A stretch of 64,000 nucleotides of DNA, from NCBI RefSeq assembly GCF_000518985.1, contig NZ_JAEQ01000020.1, forward strand, positions 38,550 through 102,549, given 5' to 3'. The notes under the pieces were generated by a model. The model was not told the origin of the DNA. It saw nothing but the letters and a program-made list of their open reading frames with translations, and did no database searches. The stretch comes from Chelativorans sp. J32 (GTDB taxonomy: Bacteria > Pseudomonadota > Alphaproteobacteria > Rhizobiales > Rhizobiaceae). Position numbers and translations under genes: made by a program. Below, piece by piece: positions 24,739 through 33,499 of the stretch (within the stretch, counting starts at the first letter, position 1; every line of letters begins with the position of its first letter).

Positions 24739-25437
24739 ATGAATGAAAAGCCCTTGAAGCAAAGCCGTGCGGCCCTTCTGCGTGATGCGATCGAGGAAGA
24801 CATCGTAACAGGCATCTACAAGCCAGGGGAACGTCTCGACGAGACCACCTTGGCCGCCCGCTATCAGGTTTCGCGCACGCCGATCCGGGAAGCCTTGAAG
24901 CAGCTGAGTGCGACCGGTGTCGTGAAGATCCTGCCGCACCGCGGCGCCTTCGTGCACGAGATTTCGCTTCCCGAAATGATCGGTATGTTCGAGGTGATGG
25001 CGGAACTGGAGGGTATGTGCGCACGGCTGGCTGCTCGGCGCATCAGCACCCGGCAACTGGGGGAGATGGCTACCGCGCAGGAAGAATGCATGGCGGCGCT
25101 CAGGAATGGGAAGGCGGATGACTATTATTACGCCAATGAGCGTTTTCACCTGCTTCTCTATGCTGCCAGCGGCAACAGCTTTCTGGCGGCCACCGCTACG
25201 ACGCTGCACAAGCGCCTGAAGCCCTACCGGCGGCTCCAGCTGCGCGTTCCCGGACGTCTCGAACGATCAGCCGCCGAGCATGACGACGTAATCGCCGCCC
25301 TTCGAGCGCGGGATTCGGCAAAGGCGGAGGAGCTCATCGAAAAGCATGTGCTCATACAGGGCGACATGTTCAGCGATTTCCTGTCCGCCGTCAGCTCGCT
25401 TCCGTTCGGGGATGAAAAGATGGCGGCAGAGGCCTGA
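24739..25437 (+). CDS. GntR-family (FCD) regulator, MatR-like
   Basis: 232-residue repressor-type regulator. The winged HTH is at residues ~10-75 ('LRDAIEEDIVTGIYKPGERL', 'LAARYQVSRTPIREALKQLS', 'ILPHRGAFVHEISL'), followed by an all-helical FCD ligand domain ('ERFHLLLYAASGNSFLAA'). It is the fifth gene of the malonate block and is flanked on both sides by transcription units with matching inverted repeats (19131-19161 and 25480-25509), so it likely controls both. By analogy with MatR the effector would be malonate or malonyl-CoA; this is not shown by the sequence. Confidence 0.9.
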   Translation: MNEKPLKQSRAALLRDAIEEDIVTGIYKPGERLDETTLAARYQVSRTPIREALKQLSATGVVKILPHRGAFVHEISLPEMIGMFEVMAELEGMCARLAARRISTRQLGEMATAQEECMAALRNGKADDYYYANERFHLLLYAASGNSFLAATATTLHKRLKPYRRLQLRVPGRLERSAAEHDDVIAALRARDSAKAEELIEKHVLIQGDMFSDFLSAVSSLPFGDEKMAAEA

Positions 25438-25479
25438 TGCTGAGCCGAGGTACCACAGAAAATGCAAAGTAAGGTCGTC

Positions 25480-25509
25480 TTGCATACAATTGCTATGTAA
25501 TGTATGCAA
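25480..25509 (+). promoter_or_regulatory. Probable GntR operator upstream of the ABC importer operon
   Basis: A perfect 9-bp inverted repeat, TTGCATACA (25480-25488) and TGTATGCAA (25501-25509), is separated by 12 bases. It lies 39 bases before the binding-protein start and 43 bases after the GntR stop. It matches the element before the malonyl-CoA decarboxylase gene in half-site sequence and spacing. Confidence 0.6.
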
Positions 25510-25547
25510 TTCAGAGCAGGTGCAGAACATTTTCTTGGGAGGAAGAA

Positions 25548-26591
25548 ATGTTGAAGAATGTCCTGGCAGCGGCAGCTTTTGCCGCATTGCTTCCGGCCAC
25601 AGCGCTGGCGCAATCGGAGGATTTTACCGCTTATGAGAAGCCGCTTTACGAAGCTGCAACGGCGGAAGGGGAGGTAATCTGGTATACATCGCAATTCACG
25701 ACGGAAATGTCGGAATCCGCGTGCCAGCTCTTCATGAAGCGATATGAGGGGATCAAGTGCAGTCCCGTTCGCGCCACGGGAGGGGTCACGTTCCAACGCG
25801 TGATGCAGGAAGTCCAAGCCGGAGCTGTTCAGGGCGATGTGTTCAGCACCAATGACCAGTCCGATCTGCTCGAACTGAAGAAGCTCAACGCGCTTGAGAA
25901 ATTCTTGCCGCAAAGTGTCGAGTTCATGTCTCCGGTTCTGAAGCCGATGAATGATGACGAGGGTTATTTCTTCGTCTCCAGTGTCTCTCCTTACGGCATC
26001 GCTTACAACACCAATCTGGTGAAGGAAGAGGACGCACCGAAGAGCTGGAGCGATCTCACTGATCCCAAGTGGAAAGATCAGGTCGCCATCAGCCATCCGA
26101 GCTTTTCCGGCAGCGCCGGCCTATGGACGCTGGCGATGAAAAACCTCTTCGGGTGGGAGTATTTCGAGAAGCTCAATGAGGGCAATCCGCAGATCGGCCG
26201 CTCGACTGCGGACGGTTACAACCTGGTGGTCTCCGGTGAAAGAAAGATCGCGGTGACGGCGATCGCGCTTTCGCGCCAGGGAGAAGCGGAAGGCCAGCCC
26301 GTAACGACGGTCGTGCCCTCGGAAGGTTTGATGCTGCCGCCGAGCGGCACGGGTGTTCTCGCAGGTGCTCCGCATCCCAATGCGGCAAAGCTCTTCGCGG
26401 AGTTCATGCTGAGCGAAGAATATTCGGTCTGGCTGCGTGATTTGAAGCGCTACCCCCTGCGCGCCGGGGTAGATACCGCGGAAGGCATCGAGCCGCTCGA
26501 CACCAGTAAGGTCATCACGGTGCCGGTCACGGATGCGGTGCAGGGCCTGCCTGAGGTCCAGGACAAGTTCCGGGACATCTTCGGCATCTAG
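25548..26591 (+). CDS. ABC transporter substrate-binding protein (Fe3+/2-aminoethylphosphonate-type family)
   Basis: 347-residue periplasmic binding protein with a Sec signal peptide ('MLKNVLAAAAFAALL' to cleavage after ALA-Q). It belongs to the bacterial extracellular protein family that includes Fe(III)- and phosphonate-binding FbpA/PhnS types: 'AEGEVIWYTSQFTTEMSE', 'GVTFQRVMQEVQAGAVQGDV', 'PYGIAYNTNLV', 'SWSDLTDPKWKDQVAISHP'. I do not see the Tyr-Tyr pair near the C-terminus that typifies ferric-ion binders, so an organic ligand is as likely. The ATG at 25548 has GGGAGG just upstream. The matching GntR operator suggests the ligand is linked to malonate metabolism. Confidence 0.88.
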   Translation: MLKNVLAAAAFAALLPATALAQSEDFTAYEKPLYEAATAEGEVIWYTSQFTTEMSESACQLFMKRYEGIKCSPVRATGGVTFQRVMQEVQAGAVQGDVFSTNDQSDLLELKKLNALEKFLPQSVEFMSPVLKPMNDDEGYFFVSSVSPYGIAYNTNLVKEEDAPKSWSDLTDPKWKDQVAISHPSFSGSAGLWTLAMKNLFGWEYFEKLNEGNPQIGRSTADGYNLVVSGERKIAVTAIALSRQGEAEGQPVTTVVPSEGLMLPPSGTGVLAGAPHPNAAKLFAEFMLSEEYSVWLRDLKRYPLRAGVDTAEGIEPLDTSKVITVPVTDAVQGLPEVQDKFRDIFGI

Positions 26592-26607
26592 CCCATTTCG
26601 CATCGCC

Positions 26608-26630
26608 AGGGGCGCGTGGGACGCGCCCCT
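26608..26630 (+). promoter_or_regulatory. Intercistronic hairpin between binding protein and permease genes
   Basis: A perfect 10-bp GC-rich stem (AGGGGCGCGT with ACGCGCCCCT) with a three-base loop starts 17 bases after the binding-protein stop. No T tract follows. Such hairpins commonly protect the upstream binding-protein message or attenuate read-through, giving more receptor than membrane protein. Confidence 0.6.
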
Positions 26631-26660
26631 CTCGCCCGATGATGGAGGCGGCCCGCTGCC

Positions 26661-28409
26661 ATGACATCCCTTTCAAGCTCGCCATCGCACACCGGAATAG
26701 AGGCCGTCGCCTCCCAGTCGCACGTATCCTGGCTGCGCCGCTTCCAGCCGAGCAGCCTGCTTTGGATCGTGCTGGCGGTTATCCTTGTGCTCCTGATCAT
26801 TGCCCCTGTCGGCGCTCTGGTGACAAAGAGCTTCACCGACCCGGCAACCGGCGGCTTCACGATCCAGAACTATATCGACGCTTATGGGAAGGCGCGGCAT
26901 GTCGAGGCGCTGATCAACACGCTCTATATGGGGGCGGCGGTCGTCGTTCTTTCCGTGCTGTTCGGCGTGCCCTTGGCTTGGGCGTGCACGCGGACCGATA
27001 TGCCGTTCCGCAATATCATCCGCGTGGGCATCTTCGGTGCTTTCGTGATGCCTCCCTATCTGGGAGGTGTCGGCTGGATCCTGCTTGCCGGCCCCAATTC
27101 GGGTTGGATCAATGTGGTGTGGCAGGCGATCACCGGGTCTACGGAGCCGCTCGTCAACGTCTTCAGTTTTCCCGGGCTGGTGCTGGTCATGGCGATCAAC
27201 ACCTATTTCACGGTCTTCATCCTGGTTAGTGCTGCCTTTGAAATGATCAACTCCGAAATGGAGGATGCAGCCAATATGCTGGGGGCAGGGCCGTTCACAA
27301 CGGCTATGAAAGTGACGCTGCCGCTGGTCCTGCCATCAATACTGGGCAGCGCGCTTCTTACATTCCTGATTTCCATCGCGCTTTATGGCGTGCCGGCCCT
27401 CATTTCCATTCCGGCCCGTTTCCCGGTGGTGGTGATCCAACTGACCGAGTTCTTCAGCTATCCGCTGCGTGTCGAAGTCGCTGCCGCCTACTCCATTCCA
27501 TTGCTTCTGATCACGGCTGGCCTGATGGCGCTGCAAAGAAAGCTTCTCGCTCGCCGCGGTTTCGCCGCGGTCAGCGGCAAGGGCGGTGAGCGGCGTATCG
27601 TAAAGCTGGGGAAATGGCGCTGGGTGGTTTTCGTCTACAGCATGTTCGTCGTCCTCTTATCCGTCGTTCTGCCGCTTCTTGTGCTTCTCATGGCCGCTTT
27701 CAGCAGATCGTGGGTGGGAGGCATTTCGTTGGACAATCTGACGCTGCAGAACTTCCGCTACGTCCTGTTCGAGCATTCGAGCTCGCAGCAGGCGCTCATC
27801 ACCAGTCTTACGACGGGGGCTGCCGCGGCCACGATCGCCATCCTGCTCGCTCTCGCCATCGCCTATATCGTCCAGCGGCGCCTTCTGCCGATGAGCGGTG
27901 CTTTGGGCTTTCTTGCAATGTCGCCCTTCGTCATTCCCGGCATCGTTCTGGCGATCGGCTTCTATGCCGTCTATGCGCTGCCGCCGGTCGGCCTCTACGG
28001 CACCTACCTGATCCTGATCCTGGCCTTCACCACGCGCTTTCTGCCGATCGCCTATACAACCGGCACGGCGGGCATGCGGGCGATCCATCCGGAAATGGAG
28101 GAGGCCGTGCGCATTCTGGGCGGCGGCAGGTTGACGGCCATCAGCAAGGTGGTGGGGCCGCTTCTCAAGCGCACGCTGGCAAGCGGATGGCTCCTCATTT
28201 TCGTGCCGGCTGCACAGGAGCTCTCGACGGCCGTATTCCTGGTCGGGCCGAACACGCGCGTCGTGTCGGTCGTCTTGCTGGATATGAGCGAGGAGGGATT
28301 GCTCGAACGACTCTCAGCCCTGGGCAGCGTGTTGCTGCTGATCATTGTCGGCGTCATGGCCATAGGCGTCCGTTTCCTGGGCCGAGACTTCATGTTGAGG
28401 AGAACGTGA
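26661..28409 (+). CDS. ABC transporter permease, two fused membrane domains (FbpB/AfuB-like)
   Basis: 582-residue inner-membrane protein made of two homologous permease halves, each with about six helices and an EAA loop: 'EDAANMLGAGPFTTAMKVTLPL' in the first half and 'EEAVRILGGGRLTAISKVVGPL' in the second. This duplicated layout is typical of Fe3+/phosphonate/spermidine-type importers. A GGAGG lies about 12 bases before the ATG. The stop overlaps the ATPase start (TGATG). It works with the binding protein at 25548 and the ATPase at 28409. Confidence 0.92.
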   Translation: MTSLSSSPSHTGIEAVASQSHVSWLRRFQPSSLLWIVLAVILVLLIIAPVGALVTKSFTDPATGGFTIQNYIDAYGKARHVEALINTLYMGAAVVVLSVLFGVPLAWACTRTDMPFRNIIRVGIFGAFVMPPYLGGVGWILLAGPNSGWINVVWQAITGSTEPLVNVFSFPGLVLVMAINTYFTVFILVSAAFEMINSEMEDAANMLGAGPFTTAMKVTLPLVLPSILGSALLTFLISIALYGVPALISIPARFPVVVIQLTEFFSYPLRVEVAAAYSIPLLLITAGLMALQRKLLARRGFAAVSGKGGERRIVKLGKWRWVVFVYSMFVVLLSVVLPLLVLLMAAFSRSWVGGISLDNLTLQNFRYVLFEHSSSQQALITSLTTGAAAATIAILLALAIAYIVQRRLLPMSGALGFLAMSPFVIPGIVLAIGFYAVYALPPVGLYGTYLILILAFTTRFLPIAYTTGTAGMRAIHPEMEEAVRILGGGRLTAISKVVGPLLKRTLASGWLLIFVPAAQELSTAVFLVGPNTRVVSVVLLDMSEEGLLERLSALGSVLLLIIVGVMAIGVRFLGRDFMLRRT

Positions 28410-29473
28410 TGGAAGGGCTTGTGCTGAGCGGCCTCGGCCGCAGATTTGGCAATGTCGATGCCGTCCTCGACGTCGATCTCGCGCTAAATCCCGGAGAGTT
28501 CGTCTCGCTTCTGGGGCCTTCGGGTTGCGGCAAGACGACGACGCTCAGGATGATAGCGGGCTTTATCGATCCCACCAGCGGGACCATCTCGCTCAATGGC
28601 AGGATATTGTCCTCACCTACCGGATCGATACCGCCGGAAAAGCGCGGCATGTCCATGATTTTCCAGAGCTACGCCATATGGCCCCACATGACGGTAGCGG
28701 AGAATGTCGCGTTCGGCCTGAAGCTTCGAAAGCTGCATACGGACGAGATCAGGAAGCGCGTCGGTGAAATTCTCGAAGTTGTGCAGCTGAACGCGCTTGC
28801 CGAGCGTTATCCGGCGGAACTGTCCGGCGGCCAACAGCAACGCGTCGCGCTCGCACGCGCCGTGGTCGTCAGGCCTTCTGTCCTGCTCCTCGATGAGCCG
28901 CTCTCCAATCTGGACGCCAATCTCCGAGAGGAGATGCGGTTCGAGATCCGCCGCATCCATGACGAGTTCAAGATCACCTCGGTCTATGTCACCCACGATC
29001 AGAGCGAGGCGATGGTAACGTCCGATCGGATCGCGGTGATGAACCAGGGCCGCATAGAGCAGGTCGACGAACCTTATAAGCTGTACACGAAGCCGAGGAC
29101 GCGCTTCGTCGCGAATTTTATAGGACGCACAAATTTTCTGTCCGGACGAAAGGAAAACAACTCCATTGCCTTTGATGGCTTCTCGCTTCCTTCCGAAGTC
29201 CTCGGCATCGCAGGGACGGCCGGGAGAGACGTAGCCGTTTCGGTGAGGCCGCAATCACTGAGGCTTTGCGCCAAAGAGCCCATTGCTCCCGGCCAGATCA
29301 CATTGAGGGGGAAGGTGGTGGAGCGCGCCTTCCTCGGCGAGACCTGGGACTATATGTTTGCGAGCGAGGAAAGCATGCGGCTGCGCGTTGTCGCTCCTCC
29401 ATCGGATGTCTTCGAAATCGGTGCAGAAGCCTGGGTTCAGCTGGATCCGAGCCAGATGGTTCCTATATCTTAG
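28409..29473 (+). CDS. ABC transporter ATPase (PotA/FbpC-like, with TOBE domain)
   Basis: 354-residue ATPase. The nucleotide-binding domain has Walker A GPSGCGKTTT, signature LSGGQQQR, Walker B VLLLDEPLSNLDANL and the H-loop 'VTHDQSEA'. The C-terminal ~120 residues form a TOBE-type regulatory domain beginning 'FIGRTNFLSGRKENNS'. The start ATG overlaps the permease stop. A longer frame is open upstream inside the permease gene, but the family N-terminus 'LVLSGLGRRFGNVDAVLDV' begins right after this ATG. It energises the importer of the preceding two genes. Confidence 0.94.
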   Translation: MEGLVLSGLGRRFGNVDAVLDVDLALNPGEFVSLLGPSGCGKTTTLRMIAGFIDPTSGTISLNGRILSSPTGSIPPEKRGMSMIFQSYAIWPHMTVAENVAFGLKLRKLHTDEIRKRVGEILEVVQLNALAERYPAELSGGQQQRVALARAVVVRPSVLLLDEPLSNLDANLREEMRFEIRRIHDEFKITSVYVTHDQSEAMVTSDRIAVMNQGRIEQVDEPYKLYTKPRTRFVANFIGRTNFLSGRKENNSIAFDGFSLPSEVLGIAGTAGRDVAVSVRPQSLRLCAKEPIAPGQITLRGKVVERAFLGETWDYMFASEESMRLRVVAPPSDVFEIGAEAWVQLDPSQMVPIS

Positions 29474-29557
29474 GCTCTCAAGGAGTTTGACCTACCGGTG
29501 CTTTCCGCGGCAGATCGGGTGGGGACGGCATGAGACCATAACGCTTGCGGGTGATAA

Positions 29558-29573
29558 ATTTAATTTGTTAAAT
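29558..29573 (+). promoter_or_regulatory. AT-rich inverted repeat upstream of the ferredoxin reductase gene
   Basis: ATTTAA and TTAAAT enclose TTTG in an AT-rich patch that stands out from the GC-rich surroundings, about 60 bases before the reductase start. The core TTAATTTGTTAA loosely resembles the elements at 45732-45750 and 49772-49790 (TTA-N6-TAA). A shared regulator is only a suggestion. Confidence 0.3.
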
Positions 29574-29631
29574 AGATTTGGATGAATTGGGCCGGCCGAT
29601 TTCGTGCCGCCGAACATTGCGAGAAGATCAG

Positions 29632-30858
29632 TTGGCAAGCGATAGGGTCGTCATCGTCGGAGCGGGGCAGGGTGGTGTGGAGGCCGCCATCAGCCTGCGG
29701 CAAAAGCATTTCGACGGCGAAATCGTGGTTGTCGGTGACGAGCCGGATCTACCCTATCAAAGGCCGCCCCTATCGAAAGATTTCATCAAGGGTGGCGGCC
29801 AACTTCGCGGCGTGCAACTGCGTGACGGAAGCTTCTTCGCAGAAAGGAAAATCGAACTTCTGCTCGGCCGTAGCGTGACCGCGATCGACCGCGCGAGCAA
29901 ATCCGTCCGCTTCGAGAATGGCGAAGTGATGAGTTACGGTCACCTCGTTCTCGCTACGGGATCGCGCAATCGAAAGCTTCGCGCGCCTGGTCTCGACAAT
30001 CCCGCCGTTTTGGAACTGCGGACGCTGCAACACGCAATACGTCTCATGGAGCGGCTTCCCTCGCTCGGCAAAGTTGTCGTGATTGGAGGCGGTTTCATAG
30101 GCCTCGAGGTCGCAAGTCTCCTACGCGCTCAGAATGTCGAGGTCGACGTCATAGAGGCGGCGGGGCGGCTGATGGGGCGCGTCGTATCCCATGCCACTTC
30201 CGACTATTTCCGCGCTTTTCACCTCCAGCACGGCGTTCGGCTTCATTTTGGCGTTACCGTCGAGAGCGTGGAATACGATTCTGAGGGATGCACGGTTCTG
30301 CTTTCAGACGGCAGGCCGCTTCGTGCCGATGCCGTTCTCCTTGCCGCTGGTGTTGTGCCGAATGTCGAGCTTGCAGCTGAGGCAGGCTTGCACGTCGAGA
30401 ATGGTATCGTAGTGGACGAGCGATTGCTTACCGAGGATGCAGCGATCTCAGCGCTTGGGGACTGCGCTTCTTACCCGAGCGTACAGGCGGGCTGTATGGT
30501 GCGGCTGGAATCGGTCCAGAACGCAGTCGACCATGCGCGCACCATCGCGGAACGCCTAACCGGGGACGCCAAGCGCTATGACAGCTTGCCATGGTTCTGG
30601 TCCTACCAAGGTGATGCGCGGTTGCAGATCGCTGGACTGGCCGCACCCGGAGATCAGGAAATCCTCCGCGGCGATCCGGAAAGCCGGAAATTCTCTGTAT
30701 TTCTCTTCCGTGACGGAAGAGCCGTGGCCACCGAATCCATAAACGACCCAGGAATTCACATGCTGACGCGGCGGCTGCTAAGTGCTGGTGTCGAGATCAC
30801 GCCTGAGATGGCCTGCGCTCCCGATGGCGAGCTGAAAGCGTTGCTCAAGTCTTCGTGA
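29632..30858 (+). CDS. Ferredoxin reductase (FAD-dependent NAD(P)H oxidoreductase)
   Basis: 408-residue flavoprotein of the rubredoxin/putidaredoxin/dioxygenase ferredoxin-reductase family. It has the FAD motif 'VVIVGAGQGGVEAAISLRQ', 'PYQRPPLSKDF' (family hallmark), the NADH motif 'VVVIGGGFIGLEVASLLRAQ', 'GDCASYP' in the FAD-binding end, and a C-terminal dimerisation domain beginning near 'LPWFWSYQGDARLQIAG'. No ATG precedes the fold in frame; TTG at 29632 gives MASDRVVIVGAG and is my choice, while a TTG at 29578 is possible. It should pass electrons to the [2Fe-2S] ferredoxin at 45336 and/or the Rieske ferredoxin at 48049. No oxygenase component or P450 is encoded in this window. Confidence 0.87.
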   Translation: MASDRVVIVGAGQGGVEAAISLRQKHFDGEIVVVGDEPDLPYQRPPLSKDFIKGGGQLRGVQLRDGSFFAERKIELLLGRSVTAIDRASKSVRFENGEVMSYGHLVLATGSRNRKLRAPGLDNPAVLELRTLQHAIRLMERLPSLGKVVVIGGGFIGLEVASLLRAQNVEVDVIEAAGRLMGRVVSHATSDYFRAFHLQHGVRLHFGVTVESVEYDSEGCTVLLSDGRPLRADAVLLAAGVVPNVELAAEAGLHVENGIVVDERLLTEDAAISALGDCASYPSVQAGCMVRLESVQNAVDHARTIAERLTGDAKRYDSLPWFWSYQGDARLQIAGLAAPGDQEILRGDPESRKFSVFLFRDGRAVATESINDPGIHMLTRRLLSAGVEITPEMACAPDGELKALLKSS

Positions 30859-31035
30859 GCGTCTTCGAGGTGATGCCCGGATCGAGAAGGCGGATGGGCT
30901 AGTCTATAGTCGCAGCCAGATAGGTGAAATCCTTTCAAAAATCGGCCGGAACGGCGGAAAAAGGCGGTTTATTATTGCCCTTCGGCGCTCACCTGCCTAT
31001 CTTCTAATCCCCTCTGTTTCAGAAGAGAATTCCAG

Positions 31036-31596
31036 ATGAGCGAAATAGTTGGCGGGCGGGTGAAGCTTCGGCTTCGAGGCTTCTCCAGATCTCTTCCCTA
31101 TTCACTGTTGCGCGCGCGCGAAGCAGTGATGAACCGCTTCCGACCCGCTTTGCGGCTCTTCAACATTACAGAACAGCAGTGGCGCGTGCTCAGGGTGTTG
31201 AGTTCGGTTGAAGCAATGGAGGTGACTGCGCTGGCTGAGGCCACTTGCTTGCTTGCTCCTTCCCTTTCCCGAATTTTGAACGACATGGAAGAGAGGGGGC
31301 TGGTGCAAAGAAGCGCGGTTCCCGAGGATCTACGTCGCACGCTGGTTTCCATAACACCCAAAGGCTGGACGCTGATCGATGCTGTGATGCCCTATTCGGA
31401 TGGCATCTACGCTGAAATCAGAAGCGTCGTCGGTGACGATCGTATCGAAGAGATTCAGACGCAGCTCAGATATCTGGTTGAACAGCTCGAGAAGCTGCCT
31501 CCCATCGTCTATGACGAAGATGAACTCAGTCCTGAGATAAGCCAGCTGAGCAGCGGTCAGCAAAGAGGACGCCCGAAAAATCCCTCCGGAGATTGA
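31036..31596 (+). CDS. MarR-family regulator, HpaR-like
   Basis: 186-residue winged-helix regulator. The N-terminal block 'FSRSLPYSLLRAREAVMNRF' and 'ITEQQWRVLRVLSSVE' match HpaR, the repressor of homoprotocatechuate operons. The wing and recognition region 'LLAPSLSRILNDMEERGLVQR' and 'RRTLVSITPKGW' follow. The C-terminal ~25 residues are polar and not conserved in the family. It lies 177 bases after the ferredoxin reductase gene and is the first of three regulators in a row. HpaR-type effectors are hydroxylated phenylacetates, which suits an aromatic catabolic island; the actual ligand is unknown. Confidence 0.87.
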   Translation: MSEIVGGRVKLRLRGFSRSLPYSLLRAREAVMNRFRPALRLFNITEQQWRVLRVLSSVEAMEVTALAEATCLLAPSLSRILNDMEERGLVQRSAVPEDLRRTLVSITPKGWTLIDAVMPYSDGIYAEIRSVVGDDRIEEIQTQLRYLVEQLEKLPPIVYDEDELSPEISQLSSGQQRGRPKNPSGD

Positions 31597-31721
31597 GGCG
31601 GCGGCTCGATCCCAGCTGATGGGTTGAGGTGCCGGGCGCCGGCCTTATTGCCCTGTCTTTGAATTTGCTAGCCTTTCGGCGGCGTGTATACTCGGGATGA
31701 GGGACGGAAAGGCTTATCGTT

Positions 31722-32453
31722 ATGGAGCAGAATACCGGCAAGACCCATGCAATCCGGGCATTGATCGAGCTGCGAAAGAGAATTCTGAGCGGAGAACTGT
31801 CCGGCGGGATGCGGCTCTTCGAGGTTCCCCTGGCGGAGCAATTGAAGATTTCGCGCACGCCGGTCCGCGAAGCCCTGTTGCGATTGGCCGAGGAGGGGCT
31901 GCTCGAGCGGGTGCGCAGTGGGGGCTTCGTCGTTCGCACCTTCCGGTTCAATGACGTGATCGACGCGATCGAGCTGCGCGGGGTGATGGAGGGTACGGCG
32001 GCCAGGCTTGCCGCAGAGCGCGGCGTTGCTCCTGCCATGCTTGCCCGCATGCAATCCATCGTCGCCAGTCTGGACGAGTGCTTCGGCCCGGCGCCCGGTG
32101 ACGTGGATTTCGACGGTTACAGGGAGCTAAACGGGCTCTTCCACAAAGAATTGGCGGCTCTGTCGGGCAGCGACATAGTGCAGCGCGAGGTGGAAAGGGC
32201 AACGCGCCTTCCATTTGCATCGCCTTCCGCCTTCCTGCAGGAGAGGGCGGATGTGCTGGTTTTCCGCCGCTCGCTCAACACTGCACAGGAGCAACATAGG
32301 GCAATCGTGTCCGCGATATCGAACCGGGAGGGTTTTCGTGCCGAGGCGCTGGCTCGGGAACATGCGCGTGCCGCCCGGCGCAACCTCGAATATGTCATCA
32401 ACGAGGACCGCAGCCTTATCGAGCATCTGCCTGGCTTGGCGCTGGTCCTGTGA
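31722..32453 (+). CDS. GntR-family (FCD) transcriptional regulator
   Basis: 243-residue regulator with an N-terminal wHTH ('LRKRILSGELSGGMRLFEVP', 'LAEQLKISRTPVREALLRLA', 'RSGGFVVRTF') and an FCD effector domain ('LRGVMEGTAARLAAERG', 'LNGLFHKELAALSGSDIV'). The Shine-Dalgarno is weak. A TGTATAC core lies about 36 bases before the start (around 31685), a possible own operator. It stands between the MarR and LysR genes and is the best candidate, with MarR, for control of the hydrolase and ABC operons further right. Confidence 0.9.
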   Translation: MEQNTGKTHAIRALIELRKRILSGELSGGMRLFEVPLAEQLKISRTPVREALLRLAEEGLLERVRSGGFVVRTFRFNDVIDAIELRGVMEGTAARLAAERGVAPAMLARMQSIVASLDECFGPAPGDVDFDGYRELNGLFHKELAALSGSDIVQREVERATRLPFASPSAFLQERADVLVFRRSLNTAQEQHRAIVSAISNREGFRAEALAREHARAARRNLEYVINEDRSLIEHLPGLALVL

Positions 32454-32476
32454 CTGCGGGACTTCCCGGCGAGTGG

Positions 32477-33406
32477 CTATGATTGCCTTACGTCCTCTGC
32501 CCAATTATGGCCGGCCGTGCGTCGGATGAATTGAATGAGGATGGCGACCGAGGGCGGCATCATTCCCTTCTTCCGGCGATAGACCCTGAAGGTGCGCCTC
32601 CACTCGAGCGCAGGGACCTGTACTCGACCCAACTCGCCTCGTTTCACCTCGGAGGCTACCAGAGGCATTGGCATCCAGCACAGTACGTCATCCGTCATGG
32701 CGGCCGATTTGATCACCTGGACGGAGCGCGACACGATCGTAGGTGGATTGGGCTCGATGGCTTGGCTATGGAAACGGCGCAGCCATTCCCTTACGATCGG
32801 CGTGTCGGTGGGCGGAAGAGCCCAGTTCTGCCGCGCAACCTCATTCAGCGAGAGCTCGGTTTTTTCCAGCAGTGGATTGTCCGCGCGCGTGTAGACGAAA
32901 ACGACGTCGTGCAGTGCATCGGGAATGGCCAACGCAATCTCATCATCCGCGTACGGTTCCGGGGAAATCGCCAGATCGATTTCTCCGCTCTTTAGGCCTT
33001 CCAGCAACCGGTCTTCCAATTCCTCAACAATCCGAAACTGAACTTCCGGATATTGTTGGCGCATTTCCCGGATCGCGCTGACGAGTAGGCCTCCCACCAC
33101 GCTCGAAACGCCGCCGACGCGGACGACGCCACGACTGGCACCGCGCATCTGCTTTATCAGATCGCTTGCATTGCCGGCCTCGGAGACCAGCAGCTTCGCA
33201 TAAGGCAGCAAGGCCTCGCCATAGATGGTGGGAACGACGCCCCGCGTGTTTCGCTCGAACAGGGGCACCCCGTAGCTCGCCTCCAGGAGCCTGATCACGC
33301 GTGTGACCGCGGGTTGCGTCAGATTGAGCGCTGATGCCGCCCGGCCAAGGCTTCCCCGGCGTACACATTCGATCAGGATGGAGGCCGATTTGATATCCAG
33401 GGTCAT
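32477..33406 (-). CDS. LysR-family transcriptional regulator
   Basis: 309-residue LysR regulator transcribed divergently from the benzoylformate-decarboxylase-like gene (94-base gap), its likely target. The DNA-binding domain is 'ASILIECVRRGSLGRAA', 'ALNLTQPAVTRVIRLLEAS', 'PLFERNTRGVVPT', and the co-inducer domain starts near 'RGVVRVGGVSSVVGG'. The start is placed at ATG 33406; a TTG two codons upstream is possible. The divergent gap contains an imperfect repeat (GAATTC-ATCAATTC) that may form part of the operator. Confidence 0.9.
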   Translation of the reverse strand: MTLDIKSASILIECVRRGSLGRAASALNLTQPAVTRVIRLLEASYGVPLFERNTRGVVPTIYGEALLPYAKLLVSEAGNASDLIKQMRGASRGVVRVGGVSSVVGGLLVSAIREMRQQYPEVQFRIVEELEDRLLEGLKSGEIDLAISPEPYADDEIALAIPDALHDVVFVYTRADNPLLEKTELSLNEVARQNWALPPTDTPIVREWLRRFHSQAIEPNPPTIVSRSVQVIKSAAMTDDVLCWMPMPLVASEVKRGELGRVQVPALEWRRTFRVYRRKKGMMPPSVAILIQFIRRTAGHNWAEDVRQS

Positions 33407-33499
33407 AACCAATCATAATGACTTTGGCAGAATTCATCAATTCCAAGGGGGTACTCGTTCTGGCAGACTGCTCATGTCGCAGCATGCATGGGAGGAGAG

